A DNA stretch of 64,000 nucleotides from Strigamia acuminata (GCA_949358305.1 OX442320.1:3426259-3490258), one strand, 5' to 3'; positions 36,667 to 50,881 are shown, counted from the stretch's first letter. Program-made: numbers and translations. Notes: generated from the letters alone by a model not told the origin.

Positions 36667-39600
36667 CAACTACATCTACTGAAACACCTTCCACTACTCC
36701 AACTGAAACACCTTCAACAACTCCTACAGAAACTCCATCAACTACACCTACTGAAACTCCTTCCACTACACTCACTGAAACTCCATCAACTACACCTACT
36801 GAAACTCCTTCCACTACAGCCACTGAAACTCCATCAACTACACCTACTGAAACTCCATCAACTACACCTACTGAAACTCCTTCCACTACACCCACTGAAA
36901 CTCCATCAACTACACCTACTGAAACTCCTTCCACTACACCCACTGAAACTCCATCAACTACACCTACTGAAACTCCATCAACTACACCTACTGAAACTCC
37001 TTCCACTACACCCACTGAAACTCCATCAACTACACCTACTGAAACTCCTTCCACTATACCCACTGAAACTCCATCAACTACACCTACTGAAACTCCATCA
37101 ACTACACCTACTGAAACTCCTTCCACTACACCCACTGAAACTCCATCAACTACACCTACTGAAACTCCTTCCACTACACCCACTGAAACTCCATCAACTA
37201 CACCTACTGAAACTCCATCAACTACACCTACTGAAACTCCATCAACTACACCTACTGAAACTCCTTCCACTACACCCACTGAAACTCCATCAACTACACC
37301 TACTGAAACTCCATCAACTACACCTACTGAAACTCCATCAACTACACCTACTGAAACTCCTTCCACTACACCCACTGAAACTCCTTCAACAACTCCTACA
37401 GAAACTCCATCAACTACTCCTACTAAAACTCTATCAACTACACCTACTGAAACTCCTTCCACTACACCCACTGAAACTCCTTCAACAACTCCTACAGAAA
37501 CTCCATCAACAACTCCTACTGAAACTCCATCAACTACACCTACTGAAACTCCATCAACTACACCTACTGAAACTCCTTCCACTACACCCACTGAAACTCC
37601 ATCAACTACACCTACTGAAACTCCATCAACTACACCTACTGAAACTCCATCAACTACACCTACTGAAACTCCTTCCACTACACCCACTGAAACTCCTTCA
37701 ACAACTCCTACAGAAACTCCATCAACTACTCCTACTAAAACTCCATCAACTACACCTACTGAAACTCCTTCCACTACACCCACTGAAACTCCTTCAACAA
37801 CTCCTACAGAAACTCCATCAACAACTCCTACTGAAACTCCATCAACTACACCTACTGAAACTCCTTCCACTACACTCACTGAAACTCCTTCCACTACACC
37901 CACTGAAAGTCCTTCCACTACTTCAACTGAAACTCCATCAACTACACCTACTGAAACACCCTCAACAACTCCTACAGAAACACCATCAACTACACCTACT
38001 GAAACTCCTTCCACTACACCTACTGAAACTCCATCAACTACATCCACTGAAACTCCTTCCACTACTCCAACTGAAACTCCATCAACTACACCTACTGAAA
38101 CTCCATCAACTACACCTACTGAAACTCCTTCCACTACACCCACTGAAACTCCATCAACTACACCTACTGAAACTCCTTCCACTACACCCACTGAAACTCC
38201 ATCAACTACACCTACTGAAACTCCATCAACTACACCTACTGAAACTCCATCAACTACACCTACTGAAACTCCTTCCACTACACCCACTGAAACTCCATCA
38301 ACTACACCTACTGAAACTCCATCAACTACACCTACTGAAACTCCATCAACTACACCTACTGAAACTCCTTCCACTACACCCACTGAAACTCCTTCAACAA
38401 CTCCTACAGAAACTCCATCAACTACTCCTACTAAAACTCTATCAACTACACCTACTGAAACTCCTTCCACTACACCCACTGAAACTCCTTCAACAACTCC
38501 TACAGAAACTCCATCAACAACTCCTACTGAAACTCCATCAACTACACCTACTGAAACTCCATCAACTACACCTACTGAAACTCCTTCCACTACACCCACT
38601 GAAACTCCATCAACTACACCTACTGAAACTCCATCAACTACACCTACTGAAACTCCATCAACTACACCTACTGAAACTCCATCAACTACACCTACTGAAA
38701 CTCCATCAACTACACCTACTGAAACTCCTTCCACTACACCCACTGAAACTCCATCAACTACACCTACTGAAACTCCATCAACTACACCTACTGAAACTCC
38801 ATCAACTACACCTACTGAAACTCCATCAACTACACCTACTGAAACTCCATCAACTACACCTACTGAAACTCCATCAACTACACCTACTGAAACTCCATCA
38901 ACTACACCTACTGAAACTCCTTCCACTACACCCACTGAAACTCCTTCAACAACTCCTACAGAAACTTCATCAACTACACCTACTGAAACTCCTTCCACTA
39001 CACCCACTGAAACTCCATCAACTACACCTACTGAAACTCCTTCCACTACACCCACTGAAACTCCATCAACTACACCTACTGAAACTCCATCAACTACACC
39101 TACTGAAACTCCTTCCACTACACCCACTGAAACTCCATCAACTACACCTACTGAAACTCCATCAACTACACCTACTGAAACTCCATCAACTACACCTACT
39201 GAAACTTCTTCCACTACACCCACTGAAACTCCATCAACTACACCTACTGAAACTCCATCAACTACACCTACTGAAACTCCATCAACTACACCTACTGAAA
39301 CTCCTTCCACTACACCCACTGAAACTCCTTCAACAACTCCTACAGAAACTCCATCAACTACACCTACTGAAACTCCATCAACTACACCTACTGAAACTCC
39401 TTCCACTACACCCACTGAAACTCCATCAACTACACCTACTGAAACTCCATCAACTACACCTACTGAAACTCCATCAACTACACCTACTGAAACTCCTTCC
39501 ACTACACCCACTGAAACTCCTTCAACAACTCCTACAGAAACTCCATCAACTACTCCTACTAAAACTCCATCAACTACACCTACTGAAACTCCTTCCACTA

Positions 39601-42600
39601 CACCCACTGAAACTCCTTCAACAACTCCTACAGAAACTCCATTAACAACTCCTACTGAAACTCCATCAACTACACCTACTGAAACTCCATCAACTACACC
39701 TACTGAAACTCTTTCCACTACACCCACTGAAACTCCATCAACTACACCTACTGAAACTCCATCAACTACACCTACTGAAACTCCTTCCACTACACCCACT
39801 GAAACTCCATCAACAACTCCTACTGAAACTCCATCAACTACACCTACTGAAACTCCATCAACTACACCTACTGAAACTCCTTCCACTACACCCACTGAAA
39901 CTCCATCAACTACACCTACTGAAACTCCATCAACTACACCTACTGAAACTCCATCAACTACACCTACTGAAACTCCTTCCACTACACCCACTGAAACTCC
40001 TTCAACAACTCCTACAGAAACTCCATCAACTACTCCTACTAAAACTCCATCAACTACACCTACTGAAACTCCTTCCACTACACCCACTGAAACTCCTTCA
40101 ACAACTCCTACAGAAACTCCATCAACAACTCCTACAGAAACTCCATCAACAACTCCTACTGAAACTCCATCAACTACACCTACTGAAACTCCTTCCACTA
40201 CACTCACTGAAACTCCTTCCACTACACCCACTGAAAGTCCTTCCACTACTTCAACTGAAACTCCATCAACTACACCTACTGAAACACCCTCAACAACTCC
40301 TACAGAAACACCATCAACTACACCTACTGAAACTCCTTCCACTACACCTACTGAAACTCCATCAACTACATCCACTGAAACTCCTTCCACTACTCCAACT
40401 GAAACTCCATCAACTACACCTACTGAAACTCCATCAACTACACCTACTGAAACTCCTTCCACTACACCCACTGAAACTCCATCAACTACACCTACTGAAA
40501 CTCCTTCCACTACACCCACTGAAACTCCATCAACTACACCTACTGAAACTCCATCAACTACACCTACTGAAACTCCATCAACTACACCTACTGAAACTCC
40601 TTCCACTACACCCACTGAAACTCCATCAACTACACCTACTGAAACTCCATCAACTACACCTACTGAAACTCCATCAACTACACCTACTGAAACTCCTTCC
40701 ACTACACCCACTGAAACTCCTTCAACAACTCCTACAGAAACTCCATCAACTACTCCTACTAAAACTCTATCAACTACACCTACTGAAACTCCTTCCACTA
40801 CACCCACTGAAACTCCTTCAACAACTCCTACAGAAACTCCATCAACAACTCCTACTGAAACTCCATCAACTACACCTACTGAAACTCCATCAACTACACC
40901 TACTGAAACTCCTTCCACTACACCCACTGAAACTCCATCAACTACACCTACTGAAACTCCATCAACTACACCTACTGAAACTCCATCAACTACACCTACT
41001 GAAACTCCATCAACTACACCTACTGAAACTCCATCAACTACACCTACTGAAACTCCTTCCACTACACCCACTGAAACTCCATCAACTACACCTACTGAAA
41101 CTCCATCAACTACACCTACTGAAACTCCATCAACTACACCTACTGAAACTCCATCAACTACACCTACTGAAACTCCATCAACTACACCTACTGAAACTCC
41201 ATCAACTACACCTACTGAAACTCCATCAACTACACCTACTGAAACTCCTTCCACTACACCCACTGAAACTCCTTCAACAACTCCTACAGAAACTTCATCA
41301 ACTACACCTACTGAAACTCCTTCCACTACACCCACTGAAACTCCATCAACTACACCTACTGAAACTCCTTCCACTACACCCACTGAAACTCCATCAACTA
41401 CACCTACTGAAACTCCATCAACTACACCTACTGAAACTCCTTCCACTACACCCACTGAAACTCCATCAACTACACCTACTGAAACTCCATCAACTACACC
41501 TACTGAAACTCCATCAACTACACCTACTGAAACTTCTTCCACTACACCCACTGAAACTCCATCAACTACACCTACTGAAACTCCATCAACTACACCTACT
41601 GAAACTCCATCAACTACACCTACTGAAACTCCTTCCACTACACCCACTGAAACTCCTTCAACAACTCCTACAGAAACTCCATCAACTACACCTACTGAAA
41701 CTCCATCAACTACACCTACTGAAACTCCTTCCACTACACCCACTGAAACTCCATCAACTACACCTACTGAAACTCCATCAACTACACCTACTGAAACTCC
41801 TTCCACTACACCCACTGAAACTCCTTCAACAACTCCTACAGAAACTCCATCAACTACTCCTACTAAAACTCCATCAACTACACCTACTGAAACTCCTTCC
41901 ACTACACCCACTGAAACTCCTTCAACAACTCCTACAGAAACTCCATTAACAACTCCTACTGAAACTCCATCAACTACACCTACTGAAACTCCATCAACTA
42001 CACCTACTGAAACTCTTTCCACTACACCCACTGAAACTCCATCAACTACACCTACTGAAACTCCATCAACTACACCTACTGAAACTCCTTCCACTACACC
42101 CACTGAAACTCCATCAACAACTCCTACTGAAACTCCATCAACTACACCTACTGAAACTCCATCAACTACACCTACTGAAACTCCTTCCACTACACCCACT
42201 GAAACTCCATCAACTACACCTACTGAAACTCCATCAACTACACCTACTGAAACTCCATCAACTACACCTACTGAAACTCCTTCCACTACACCCACTGAAA
42301 CTCCTTCAACAACTCCTACAGAAACTCCATCAACTACTCCTACTAAAACTCCATCAACTACACCTACTGAAACTCCTTCCACTACACCCACTGAAACTCC
42401 TTCAACAACTCCTACAGAAACTTTATCAACAACTCCTACTGAAACTCCATCAACTACACCTACTGAAACTCCATCAACTACACCTACTGAAACTCTTTCC
42501 ACTACACCCACTGAAACTCCATCAACTACACCTACTGAAACTCCATCAACTACACCTACTGAAACTCCTTCCACTACACCCACTGAAACTCCTTCAACAA

Positions 42601-45600
42601 CTCCTACTGAAACTCCATCAACTACACCTACTGAAACTCCATCAACTACACCTACTGAAACTCCTTCCACTACACCCACTGAAACACCTACCACTACACC
42701 TACTGAAACTCCATCAACTACACCTACTGAAACTCCTTCTACTACACCCACTGAAACTCCTTCAACAACTCCTACAGAAACTCCATCAACTACACCTACT
42801 GAAACTCCATCAACTACACCTACTGAAACTCCTTCAACAACTCCCACAGAAACTCCATCAACTACACCTACTGAAACTCCATCAACTACACCTACTGAAA
42901 CTCCTTCCACTACACCCACTGAAACTCCTTCAACAACTCCCACAGAAACTCCATCAACTACACCTACTGAAACTCCATCAACTACACCTACTGAAACTCC
43001 TTCTACTACACCCACTGAAACTGCTTCAACAACTCCTACAGAAACTCCATCAACTACACCTACTGAAACTCCATCAACTACACCCACTGAAACTCCTTCA
43101 ACAACACCTACAGAAACTCCATCAACTACACCCACTGAAACTCCTTCCACTACACCCACTGAAACTCCTTCCACTACACCCACTGAAACTCCTTCAACAA
43201 CTCCTACAGAAACTCCATCAACTACACCTACTGAAACTCCATCAACTACACCTACTGAAACTCCTTCCACTACACCCACTGAAACTCCATCAACTACACC
43301 TACTGAAACTCCATCAACTACACCTACTGAAACTCCTTCCACTACACCCACTGAAACTCCTTCAACAACACCTACAGAAACTCCATCAACTACACCCACT
43401 GAAACTCCTTCCACTACACCCACTGAAACACCATCAACTACACCTACTGAAACTCCTTCCACTACACCCACTGAAACTCCTTCAACAACTCCTACTGAAA
43501 CTCCATCAACTACATCTACTGAAACTCCTTCAACAACTCCCACAGAAACTCCATCAACTACACCTACTGAAACTCCATCAACTACACCTACTGAAACTCC
43601 TACTACTACACCCACTGAAACTCCTTCAACAACTCCTACAGAAACTCCATCAACTACACCTACTGAAACTCCATCAACTACACCTACTGAAACTCCATCA
43701 ACTACACCTACTGAAAGTCCATCAACTACACCTACTGAAACTCCTTCCACTACACCCACTGAAACTCCTTCCACTACACCCACTGAAACTCCTTCAACAA
43801 CTCCTACAGAAACTCCATCAACTACACCTACTGAAACTCCATCAACTACACCTACTGAAACTCCTTCCACTACACCCACTGAAACTCCATCAACTACACC
43901 TACTGAAACTTCATCAACTACACCTACTGAAACTCCTTCCACTACACCCACTGAAACTCCTTCAACAACACCTACAGAAACTCCATCAACTACACCCACT
44001 GAAACTCCTTCCACTACACCCACTGAAACACCATCAACTACACCTACTGAAACTCCTTCCACTACACCCACTGAAACTCCTTCAACAACTCCTACTGAAA
44101 CTCCATCAACTACATCTACTGAAACTTCTTCCACTACACCCACTGAAACTCCTTCCACTACACCCACTGAAACTCCTTCCACCACACCCACTAAAACTCC
44201 TTCCACTACACCCACTGAAACTCCTTCAACAACACCTACAGAAACTCCATCAACTACACCTACTGAAACTCCATCAACTACACCCACTGAAACTCCTTCA
44301 ACAACTCCCACAGAAACTCCATCAACTACACCTACTGAAACTCCATCAACTACACCTACTGAAACTCCTTCCACTACACCCACTGAAACTCCTTCAACAA
44401 CTCCCACAGAAACTCCATCAACTACACCTACTGAAACTCCATCAACAACTCCTACAGAAACTCCATCAATTACACCTACTGAAACTTCTTCCACTACACC
44501 CACTGAAACTCCTTCCACTACACCCACTGAAACTCCTTCCACCACACCCACTGAAACTCCTTCCACTACACCCACTGAAACTCCTTCAACAACTCCCACA
44601 GAAACTCCATCAACTACACCTACTGAAACTCCATCAACAACTCCCACAGAAACTCCATCAACTACACCTACTGAAACTCCATCAACTACACCTACTGAAA
44701 CTCCATCAACTACACCTACTGAAACTCCATCAACTACACCTACTGAAACTTCTTCAACAAGTCCCACAGAAACTCCATCAACTACACCCACTGAAACTCC
44801 TTCCACTACACCCACTGAAACACCATCAACTACACCTACTGAAACTCCTTCCACTACACCCACTGAAACTCCTTCAACAACTCCTACTGAAACTCCATCA
44901 ACTACACCTACTGAAACTCCTTCCACTACACCCACTGAAACTCCTTCCACTACACCCACTGAAACTCCTTCCACTACACCCACTGAAACTCCTTCAACAA
45001 CTCCTACAGAAACTTCATCAACTACACCTACTGAAACACCTTCCATTACACCCACTGAAACTTCTTACACTACACCCACTGAAACTCCTTTAACAACTCC
45101 TACAGAAACTCCATCAACTACACCTACTGAAACTCCATCAACTACACCTACTGAAACTCCTTCCACTACACCCACTGAAACTCCATCAACTACACCTACT
45201 GAAACTCCATCAACTACACCTACTGAAACTCCATCAACTACACCTACTGAAACTCCTTCCACAACACCCACTGAAACTCCTTCCACTACACCCACTGAAA
45301 CTCCTTCAACAACTCCTACAGAAACTCCATCAACTACACCTACTGAAACTCCTTCCACTACACACACTGAAACTCCTTCCACTACACCCACTGAAACTCT
45401 TTCAACAACTCCTACAGAAACTCCATCAACTACACCTACTGAAACTCCATCAACTACACCTACTGAAACTCCTTCCACTACACCCACTGAAACTCCATCA
45501 ACTACACCTACTGAAACTCCATCAACTACACCTATTGAAACTCCATCAACTACACCTACTGAAACTCCTTCCACTACACCCACTGAAACTCCTTCCACTA

Positions 45601-47169
45601 CACCCACTGAAACTCCTTCAACAACTCCTACAGAAACTCCATCAACTACACCTACTGAAACTCCATCAACTACACCTACTGAAACTCCTTCCACTACACC
45701 CACTGAAACTCCTTCAACAACACCTACAGAAACTCCATCAACTACACCCACTGAAACTCCTTCCACTACACCCACTGAAACACCATCAACTACACCTACT
45801 GAAACTCCTTCCACTACACCCACTGAAACTCCTTCAACAACTCCTACTGAAACTCCATCAACTACACCTACTGAAACTCCTTCCACTACACCCACTGAAA
45901 CTCCTTCCACTACACCCACTGAAACTCCTTCCACTACACCCACTGAAACTCCTTCCACTACACCCACTGAAACTCTTTCAACAACACCTACAGAAACTCC
46001 ATCAATTACACCTACTGAAACTCCATCAACTACACCCACTGAAACTCCTTCCACTACACCCACTGAAACTCCTTCCACTACACCCACTGAAACACCATCA
46101 ACTACACCTACTGAAACTCCTTCCACTACACCCACTGAAACTCCTTCAACAACTCCTACAGAAACTCCATCAACTACACCTACTGAAACTCCTTCCACTA
46201 CACCCACTGAAACTCCTTCTACTACACCCACTGAAACTCCTTCAACAACTCCTACAGAAACTCCATCAACTACACCTACTGAAACTCCATCAACTACACC
46301 TACTGAAACTCCATCAACTACACCTACTGAAACTCCATCAACTACACCTACTCAAACTCCTTCCACTACACCCACTGAAACACCATCAACTACACCTACT
46401 GAAACTCCTTCCACTACACCCACTGAAACTCCTTCAACAACTCCTACTGATACTCCATCAACTACACCTACTGAAACTCCTTCCACTACACCCACTGAAA
46501 CTCCTTCCATTACACCCACTGAAACTCCTTCCACTACACCCACTGAAACTCCTTCCACTACACCCACTGAAACTTTTTCAAAAACTCCTACCGAAACTCC
46601 ATCAACTACACCTACTGAAACTCCATCAACTACACCTACTGAAACTCCTTCCACTACACCCACTGAAACACCATCAACTACACCTACTGAAACTCCTTCC
46701 ACTACACCCACTGAAACACCTTCCACTACACCCACTGAAACTCCATCAACTACACCTACTAAAACTCCTTCCACTACACCCACTGAAACTCCTTCCACTA
46801 CACCTACTAAAACTCCTTCCACTACACCCTCTGAAACTCCTTCCACTACACTCACTGAAACTCCTTCAGCAACTCCTACAGAAACTCCATCAACTACACC
46901 TACTGAAACTCCAACAACTATTCCAACTGATACTCCAACTACACCTGCTGAAACTCCTTCAACAACTACAGTAACCCCATCAACTGTATCAACTGAATCA
47001 CTTTCCACCACTCCAATTGAAATTCCATCAACTACGTCAACTGAAACTCCATCAACTACACCTACTGAAAAACCTTCTACTATTCCAACTGAAAAGCCTG
47101 CCACTATTCCTACTGTAACTCCAACTACACCGACATCTACACCAATTCCAGATGAAAATATAATAGAAG
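36667..47169 (+). CDS. Giant mucin-type exon C: TETPSTTP array, 3501 codons
   Basis: 10503 bases, again a multiple of three with phase 1 ends. It opens with the same units as A and B and closes with PTDTPTTPAETPSTTTVTPS, EKPATIPT and TSTPIPDENIIE before GTGAGATAAATAG. About 430 octapeptides. It has its own higher-order repeats: a block of 2304-2328 bases (TACACTCACT at 37871 and 40199; CCATTAAC at 39640 and 41944) and a 600-base block (TACATCTACT at 43511 and 44111). Glu is sometimes replaced by Lys (ACT AAA ACT), Gln or Asp; I noticed no stop. It is one of the longest repeat exons one could expect in an animal gene. Assembly collapse or expansion is a risk. Role as for exon A; downstream exons are not found. 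Confidence 0.8.
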
Positions 47170-47284
47170 GTGAGATAAATAGTTTCTTTGTTTGTGTGAT
47201 TAAAATTTGTTTAAGTTTGGTTATTATTTGAGGACAACTATAAATTGTGAGAAGAGTTCTATTATCATTAATATAATAATAATT
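47170..47284 (+). other. Start of intron after exon C
   Basis: GTGAGATAAATAGTTTCTTT followed by sequence matching the other two introns with several substitutions, up to the LTR insertion. More diverged than the A/B intron pair, so this copy is older. Confidence 0.7.
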
Positions 47285-47848
47285 TGTCATGGGCAGGCTA
47301 CCCACCCTATTTTCTAATTCATTTTTTCTTTAGACTAATCCTTCCTATCTTTTCCCATTTTCTCTGATTTTATCTTCCTTCAAGTGTGATGACTAATCAT
47401 TCTAAATGTATGCGCAAACTCAGCATTGCGCATCACATTATTTTCAACAATAGGAATTTATTTCTACCTTTCACTCTTTGATTCACCTTTAATAAACCTG
47501 ATCAGCTGACCAAGTTTACTTAGTCACATTTCCCATTTCCCATTTCCCATTTCCCATTTCCCATTTGCCGACTATTTTAGCATTCAAATGCTCGTTGATA
47601 TTCTTCGCCCCAGTGTGATTAATAATACTGCGCATTCTCATTTACATCCAATGTGAATTTGATCTTGTCGAATATGAAATAATGTTTAGTCACTGCGAGA
47701 CCAGATTCTTTTAATTACCTGATGTCCACATTTGACGGCGGCCATTTTAGAGGGAATCTACGAGCCTTTGCCCACTTATTTTGTGCCAAATTCACTTTTC
47801 CGCGAAATATAGTCAAATTAATTTCTAACACTCAAATTAATCGTGACA
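47285..47848 (+). repeat. Solo LTR (TGTCA...TGACA), AATT target duplication
   Basis: Starts TGTCATGGGCAGGCTACCC, ends AAATTAATCGTGACA, flanked by AATT on each side (47281-47284, 47849-47852). Inverted termini TGTCA/TGACA. It matches, in opposite orientation, 50882-51556, including GATGTCCACATTTGA and AATCTACGA.CTTTGCCCA. Solo LTRs arise by recombination between the two LTRs of one element. Confidence 0.75.
47529..47572. repeat. CCCATTT microsatellite
   Basis: About six copies of a 7-base CCCATTT unit inside the solo LTR. Confidence 0.85.
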
Positions 47849-48797
47849 AATTATTATTATTATAGATAAAATAAAGTTTTAAATTATTAGGCAATAATTT
47901 GTTAGGGAATAATTTGTTAGCAGGAAGATTTTCACGATCATTGTTTTGTAAAGTTTAATTATATTTTTTCTGCACCATTAGAACATGATATTCAGTCTAG
48001 CAGGACTAGTCTTAAAAATACTTGCAATACATTCAGTCCTGCATTTCTGGTTATAAATATCTATTCGCCATTGTTGCATGTTGGTAATCCTAAATGACAT
48101 GAAAGACATCGAATTACAGTGGTTACAGCAGTTGGCCAACATGGCCGCCAACTTTTAACTAAAAAGTGAATGCAGAAAACTCATACAGAACAAATCATGT
48201 ACTTATATAAAAATAAGAAATCATATTTAGTTCCTGATGCAAATGAACAACATAAAGAATAAATCTATAAATCATATACAGTGACATTCGGGCCAATCAT
48301 GATTACTCTACACAATAAAATGTTTCATTGAAACAAACAAAAGCAAATGCATCACAGTAATGTATTTAAAGCACAAGACAGCAAAATACGCACAGCGGCA
48401 TATAAACGCACTAATAATCTGAGGACCGCTGAAACGCATAAGTGAACAGCTTGCAAATCACAGAATACGAGTACACTAAACCGTAAATGTACGCCTATAA
48501 TATGCAACTCGAAGTCGATCAAACATTAACAATATCTTTAGATCGAATCGTTTAGTCGTTGCACATTTAGTCGAACATCGCGACAAAGCAGTCATTTTAT
48601 CGACACGCCGTTTAGTCGACAAACGGCTTGTCGACTAGGCAAGTGTTGGGTCGTTTAGTCGACCCATACGGCGAGTACGTTTTGTCGATGTAACGTTTAG
48701 TTGACAAACGTTTCGTCGCCGTTACATTTAGTCGACAAACAACAAATATAAATATAAATGGCGATCGATTTAGTTCGTTTTCTGTTGCAATGGACAT
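47819..48797. repeat. Duplicated block X-prime (matches 21872-22854)
   Basis: Counterpart of block X, in the same orientation, about 26 kb downstream. The match stops abruptly after GTTGCAATGGACAT. Confidence 0.85.
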
Positions 48798-49129
48798 GCG
48801 CACGACTTTTAAACACCATAACATCTTTGACTGATATAGTTATGGCTTTATGGATGTGCCTTATTGCGGTGTATTGCGGTGAAACGTTGTCATTTCTCTC
48901 TTAGATTCATAATGCAAATACTGCTCCCCCTCTTTTAATATATGCAATCACTCCAATCGCGTTGCTCTAAATGTATTATTGTGAATTACTCATACGAATA
49001 AAGCGTTCAGTGCCTTTACCGATAAAATCATAAGTCAGATTTTAATTTTTTTATTTATGATTGTAAACGTCACCAAACACAATTCCTTAATCTAAACCCA
49101 AAAAGTCAGTTTTAATGATTTTTAAATTG
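48798..49129. other. Non-coding; nothing recognised
   Basis: No ORF, RNA gene or repeat that I can support. Confidence 0.4.
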
Positions 49130-49410
49130 GTGAAATTTGGTGAAAATAAGATAGTGAACATGAGATAGTGAAGATGAGATAGTGAAAATAAGATAGTGAA
49201 AATGAGATAGTGAAAATGAGATAGTGAAGATGAGATGGTGAAGATGAGATAGTGAAGATGAGATGGTGAAGATGAGATAGTGAAGATGAGATAGTGAAGA
49301 TGAGAAAGTGAAGATGAGATAGTGAAGATGAGATAGTGAAGATGAGATAGTGAAGATGAGATAGTGAAGATGAGATAGTGAAAATAAGATGGTAAAAATG
49401 AGATAATGAA
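49130..49410. repeat. 14-base minisatellite GATGAGATAGTGAA
   Basis: About twenty tandem units, with AAAATAAG and GGTG variants. The frame SLSHLHYLIFTISS on the minus strand is the repeat translated and is not a gene. Confidence 0.95.
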
Positions 49411-49695
49411 AGGATTGGTCGGGAGACCGATTGTTGTTTTGTTAGCCCTAATCCCATTTGCGGCTATTTTTAGACAAAGCTAGTGGTAAATTCTCTTTAT
49501 TGTTAGCAAATATACTTTATTGTTAGAAAATATTAAACAAATTAATTTTTTATTTCTTAATATTAAATATCCATACACTTTTTCTATGAAAATAACTTAT
49601 ATTTTCCTTTTTAAAACTGTCCACTAAATTATGAAAGGATCACTGTAGACAAGGCTATATTATCAATTGTTGATAGTGGCAAAACACGGAATTAC

Positions 49696-50770
49696 TCACA
49701 ATTTCAATTGCCAGCACAGAGTGAGGGTCCAGTTTTTTTGAACACGACTGTACATCCTCTGGCTAATAAAAGTTTTGCCGGCATCACGGATGAATACGAC
49801 GCCGAGCAACTTAGTAATCGGGCCAAGATTAACTATTTGGAAGTTCGTGCTGATTAAACGAATGAGATGATCGAGGACGTCATCAGAGGCGTAGAAAAGA
49901 ACTATGTCATCGACATAAATCAGCATAAGCGCCGAAGTTCCGAATATGTACATGCAGTTACATCCGGGCAGCCGTCGAAATCCAAGAGATCGAAGTGTCT
50001 CGTCAAGTTTCTCAAACCATTTTCTCCCCGACTGGTGCAAACCATAGAGAGATTTGATGAGGAGCCAGACGTTGTTCGGATGTGAGCAAGTCGCTCCTGC
50101 CGGAATACGCATATACACTTTATGTTTGAGCTCGCCGTAAAGGTAGGCACATTTTATGTCGAGGTGAGCGTCTTTCCAGCCATGTAATACGACGAGCAGG
50201 CAGAAGAACATCCGAATCAGAACGAAATTGAGTACGGGGCTTATAACCTCATCGTAGTCGACGCCGAGAGTTTGACGAAATCCTTGGGCAACGAGCCGCG
50301 CACGGTAACGAGTGACTTTGCCGGTGGCGTCCGATTTGAGTTTAAAAATTCATTTGCAACCAAGGATTGTTGTATTTGGCGGTTTTGGTACTTCGACATA
50401 TACTTCGCGTTCTCTTAAGGTCCCGAGCTCTTCGTCGATCGCTTCTTGACCTTTTAGGCGCGTCGTTGAATTTTGGAATTTCGGCAAATGAGGCGGGTTC
50501 TTTTCGACAAAGGTGAGCCGCGTGTTGTACAGTCGGAATTGTTGGCAAAGTATATTCAATGTTACCGAAGAAAAAGAGTTCCGGATCATATTCGATGTGA
50601 TTAAATTGACAATATTTCTCGATGTCTTTCCGCGAACGTAGTCTGACATCCGGTTCCGGGAAATAATAAACATCGGTGTCAATTTTTCCAGGCCTTTGAT
50701 CTTTACGGAGATGTTCTTCATGTTTCCAACGGTCGAAAGGTGGATTTCCTCCGACGTATCTCCATATAAA
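49696..50770 (-). pseudogene. Decayed copia-type pol with MBD-like segment
   Basis: Read on the minus strand from about 50765. First comes a frame with YVGGNPPFDRWKHEEHLRKD and DVYYFPEPDVRLRSRKDIEK (50674 down to about 50615), close in pattern to a methyl-CpG-binding domain. A one-base frame change near 50455-50465 leads to the RT frame (EAIDEELGTLREREVYVEVP), then a TGA at about 50350-50352 where copia RTs have Trp in GCKWIFK. RT then continues (LKSDATGKVTRYRARLVAQG; YGLHQSGRKW; LIYVDD) and stops at about 49696 before RNase H. The RT is a different lineage from the element at 1-4475. Frameshift, stop and truncation make it a dead copy. Upstream it is cut by a hAT-like end. Confidence 0.75.
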
Positions 50771-50881
50771 CTAGGGTTGCACCGAATATTCGGTTTATAT
50801 TCGGTTATTCGGCCTATTCGGCCTAAAAACCAAATATTATGTATTCGGCCGAATATCAACCTGTTATTCGGCCGAATACAT
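50771..50881. mobile_element. hAT-like terminus with ATTCGG palindromes
   Basis: CTAGGGTTGCACCGAATATT followed by many CGGTTTAT/ATTCGG words and GTATTCGGCCGAATA palindromes. CTAGGGTTGCACCGAA resembles hAT-type ends. The sequence is broken at 50881 by the LTR of the next element, so only one end is seen. Confidence 0.4.

Noticed and set aside
23589-47169. A CRISPR array or satellite DNA as explanation of the 24-base repeats
   Set aside because: There are no spacers, the units are contiguous and coding, and splice sites with matching phase frame each block.
50350-50859. Minus-strand 169-codon ORF
   Set aside because: Its first half is out of frame with the MBD-like segment; only the last about 40 codons are real copia text. 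The true frames change at about 50460.
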